Shown here one piece after another: positions 6,210 through 6,907 of a DNA stretch of 6,907 bases; the first letter of the stretch is position 1, and the number at the start of each line of letters is the position of its first letter. Both the position numbers and the translations under genes were made by a program. The notes below the pieces were generated by a model. The model saw only the letters and a program-made list of their open reading frames with translations, made no database searches and had not been told where the DNA came from. The DNA is from Planctomycetota bacterium (lineage in GTDB: Bacteria; Planctomycetota; Phycisphaerae; WQYP01), in contig JAJZCT010000180.1 in NCBI GenBank assembly GCA_021828925.1, positions 1-6,907 on the forward strand. Reading direction: 5' to 3'.

Positions 6210-6266
6210 ACGTGACACACACCAACGCCTCCTGCCGTATTTGGCCGGGTGTGGTTATAATCACGT
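6210..6266. repeat. Interrupted inverted repeat between purL and the GH57 gene
   Basis: ACGTGA (6210-6215) pairs with TCACGT (6261-6266), and CACACC (6218-6223) with GGTGTG (6248-6253). The two stem parts are separated by 2 nt on the left and 7 nt on the right; the latter carries most of a TATAAT box. It could be a weak purL terminator or an operator; no T-run follows. Confidence 0.4.
6256..6261 (+). promoter_or_regulatory. Possible -10 box for the GH57 gene
   Basis: A perfect TATAAT lies 41 bp before the proposed ATG of the GH57 gene. The -35 candidate (CTGCCG at 6232-6237, 18-bp spacer) is poor, so this is a tentative promoter that would separate this gene from purL. Confidence 0.4.
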
Positions 6267-6302
6267 CGCTTTAGAGAAGTGCGTCAGAACAGGACACACC
6301 CA

Positions 6303-6907
6303 ATGGTTGCTGTGGTTTTATATTTTCAGATTCATCAGCCCTTCCGGCTGCGGCGTTACAGCATATTTGATTCTGATTCGGATTATTTTGATACCCAGGC
6401 CAACCGGCGCTATACGCGGGAAATTGCGCGGCGCAGTTATATTCCCGCCACCAACGTGTTGCTGGACCTGGCGCGACAATACGGCTCGGCCTTTCGCGTG
6501 GCACTGGGTGTAACCAACACCGCCTTGGAACAATTTGCGGCTGACGCGCCAGTCGTAGTGGCATTATTGAAGGAACTTGCGGCCACGGGGTGTGTGGAAT
6601 TTCTCGGGGAAACATCGCACCACAGCCTGGCGTGTCTTTATTCACCGGATGAGTTTGCCGCGCAGGTCAATTTGCACAGCCGGACTATTGAACACTATTT
6701 TGGACAAAAACCGACTATATTCCGTAACACCAATTTAATTTACTCCAATGAAGTAGGGCGTCTGGCAGCGGGATTAAACTATCAGGCGGCGATTACCGAG
6801 GGGTGGGAAGGGGCCTTGGGAAATCGCAGTGCGGGACATGTGTATAAAGCGGCACGTGAGCGCCTCAAACTCCTGTTGCGGCATTATCGGTTTTTGTCCA
6901 AAATAGT
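6303..6907 (+). CDS. GH57 alpha-amylase-type protein, C-terminus beyond window
   Basis: Glycoside hydrolase family 57 proteins act on alpha-1,4-glucans such as glycogen or starch. The first 201 residues are present. Seen: the family's opening strand and motif (VVLYFQIHQPFRLRRYSIFD, 4-23); GETSHHSLACLYSPDEF (102-118), the second conserved region; and FRNTNLIYSNEVGRLA (140-155), the third. There is no signal peptide, so it is probably intracellular. From family knowledge the third region normally reads FRNTEL with Glu as catalytic nucleophile. Here that place is Asn144 (codon AAT at 6732-6734), as in the alpha-amylase-like homologues that have lost catalytic residues. The second catalytic residue (Asp) lies off the window. 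The start is set by similarity to family N-termini; the ribosome binding site (AGGA at 6291-6294) is weak, and a GTG at 6279 is a less likely alternative. The gene follows purL by 93 bp. Confidence 0.88.
   Translation, partial: MVAVVLYFQIHQPFRLRRYSIFDSDSDYFDTQANRRYTREIARRSYIPATNVLLDLARQYGSAFRVALGVTNTALEQFAADAPVVVALLKELAATGCVEFLGETSHHSLACLYSPDEFAAQVNLHSRTIEHYFGQKPTIFRNTNLIYSNEVGRLAAGLNYQAAITEGWEGALGNRSAGHVYKAARERLKLLLRHYRFLSKI

Overview
This 6.9-kb window reads as a bacterial chromosome segment of moderately high GC. It carries four protein genes: a threonine synthase-like gene (minus strand, cut by the left edge), an unrecognised membrane-anchored helical-repeat protein (plus), a PurL-type FGAM synthase (plus, complete) and a GH57 alpha-amylase-type protein (plus, cut by the right edge). 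All but the last have a clear Shine-Dalgarno sequence (GGAGG or AGGAG). The large PurL with a doubled PurS-like N-terminus and no glutaminase domain, next to a GH57 protein, suggests Planctomycetota or a relative in the PVC group. That placement is an inference and is only moderately secure.

Layout. Positions 1-875 (minus) hold the threonine synthase-like gene. Its leader (876-1196) contains, in transcription order, a sigma70-type promoter, a SAM-I (S-box) riboswitch aptamer, a terminator-type hairpin with a T-rich tail, and the ribosome binding site. Back to back with it, a second good promoter (1217-1245) drives a 431-residue protein (1270-2565) with two membrane helices and four C-terminal helical units repeating at exactly 55 residues. 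Positions 2561-3057 are non-coding and filled with an array of imperfect palindromic repeats: a perfect 18-bp inverted repeat that overlaps the upstream stop codon, two units of about 150 bp in tandem, and end copies. PurL follows at 3261-6209. A 93-bp gap with a TATAAT box leads to the GH57 gene at 6303.

How the parts work together. The riboswitch should shut off the threonine synthase-like gene when S-adenosylmethionine is plentiful. This ties a gene normally assigned to threonine synthesis to methionine/SAM status and is the most interesting regulatory feature here. PurL performs the fourth step of purine synthesis and must rely on a separate PurQ outside the window. The GH57 protein looks like the intracellular alpha-amylase type, but has Asn where the family's usual catalytic Glu is expected, so it may not be an active hydrolase. 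The genes do not form one pathway: the plus-strand genes are separated by long gaps and probably have separate promoters.
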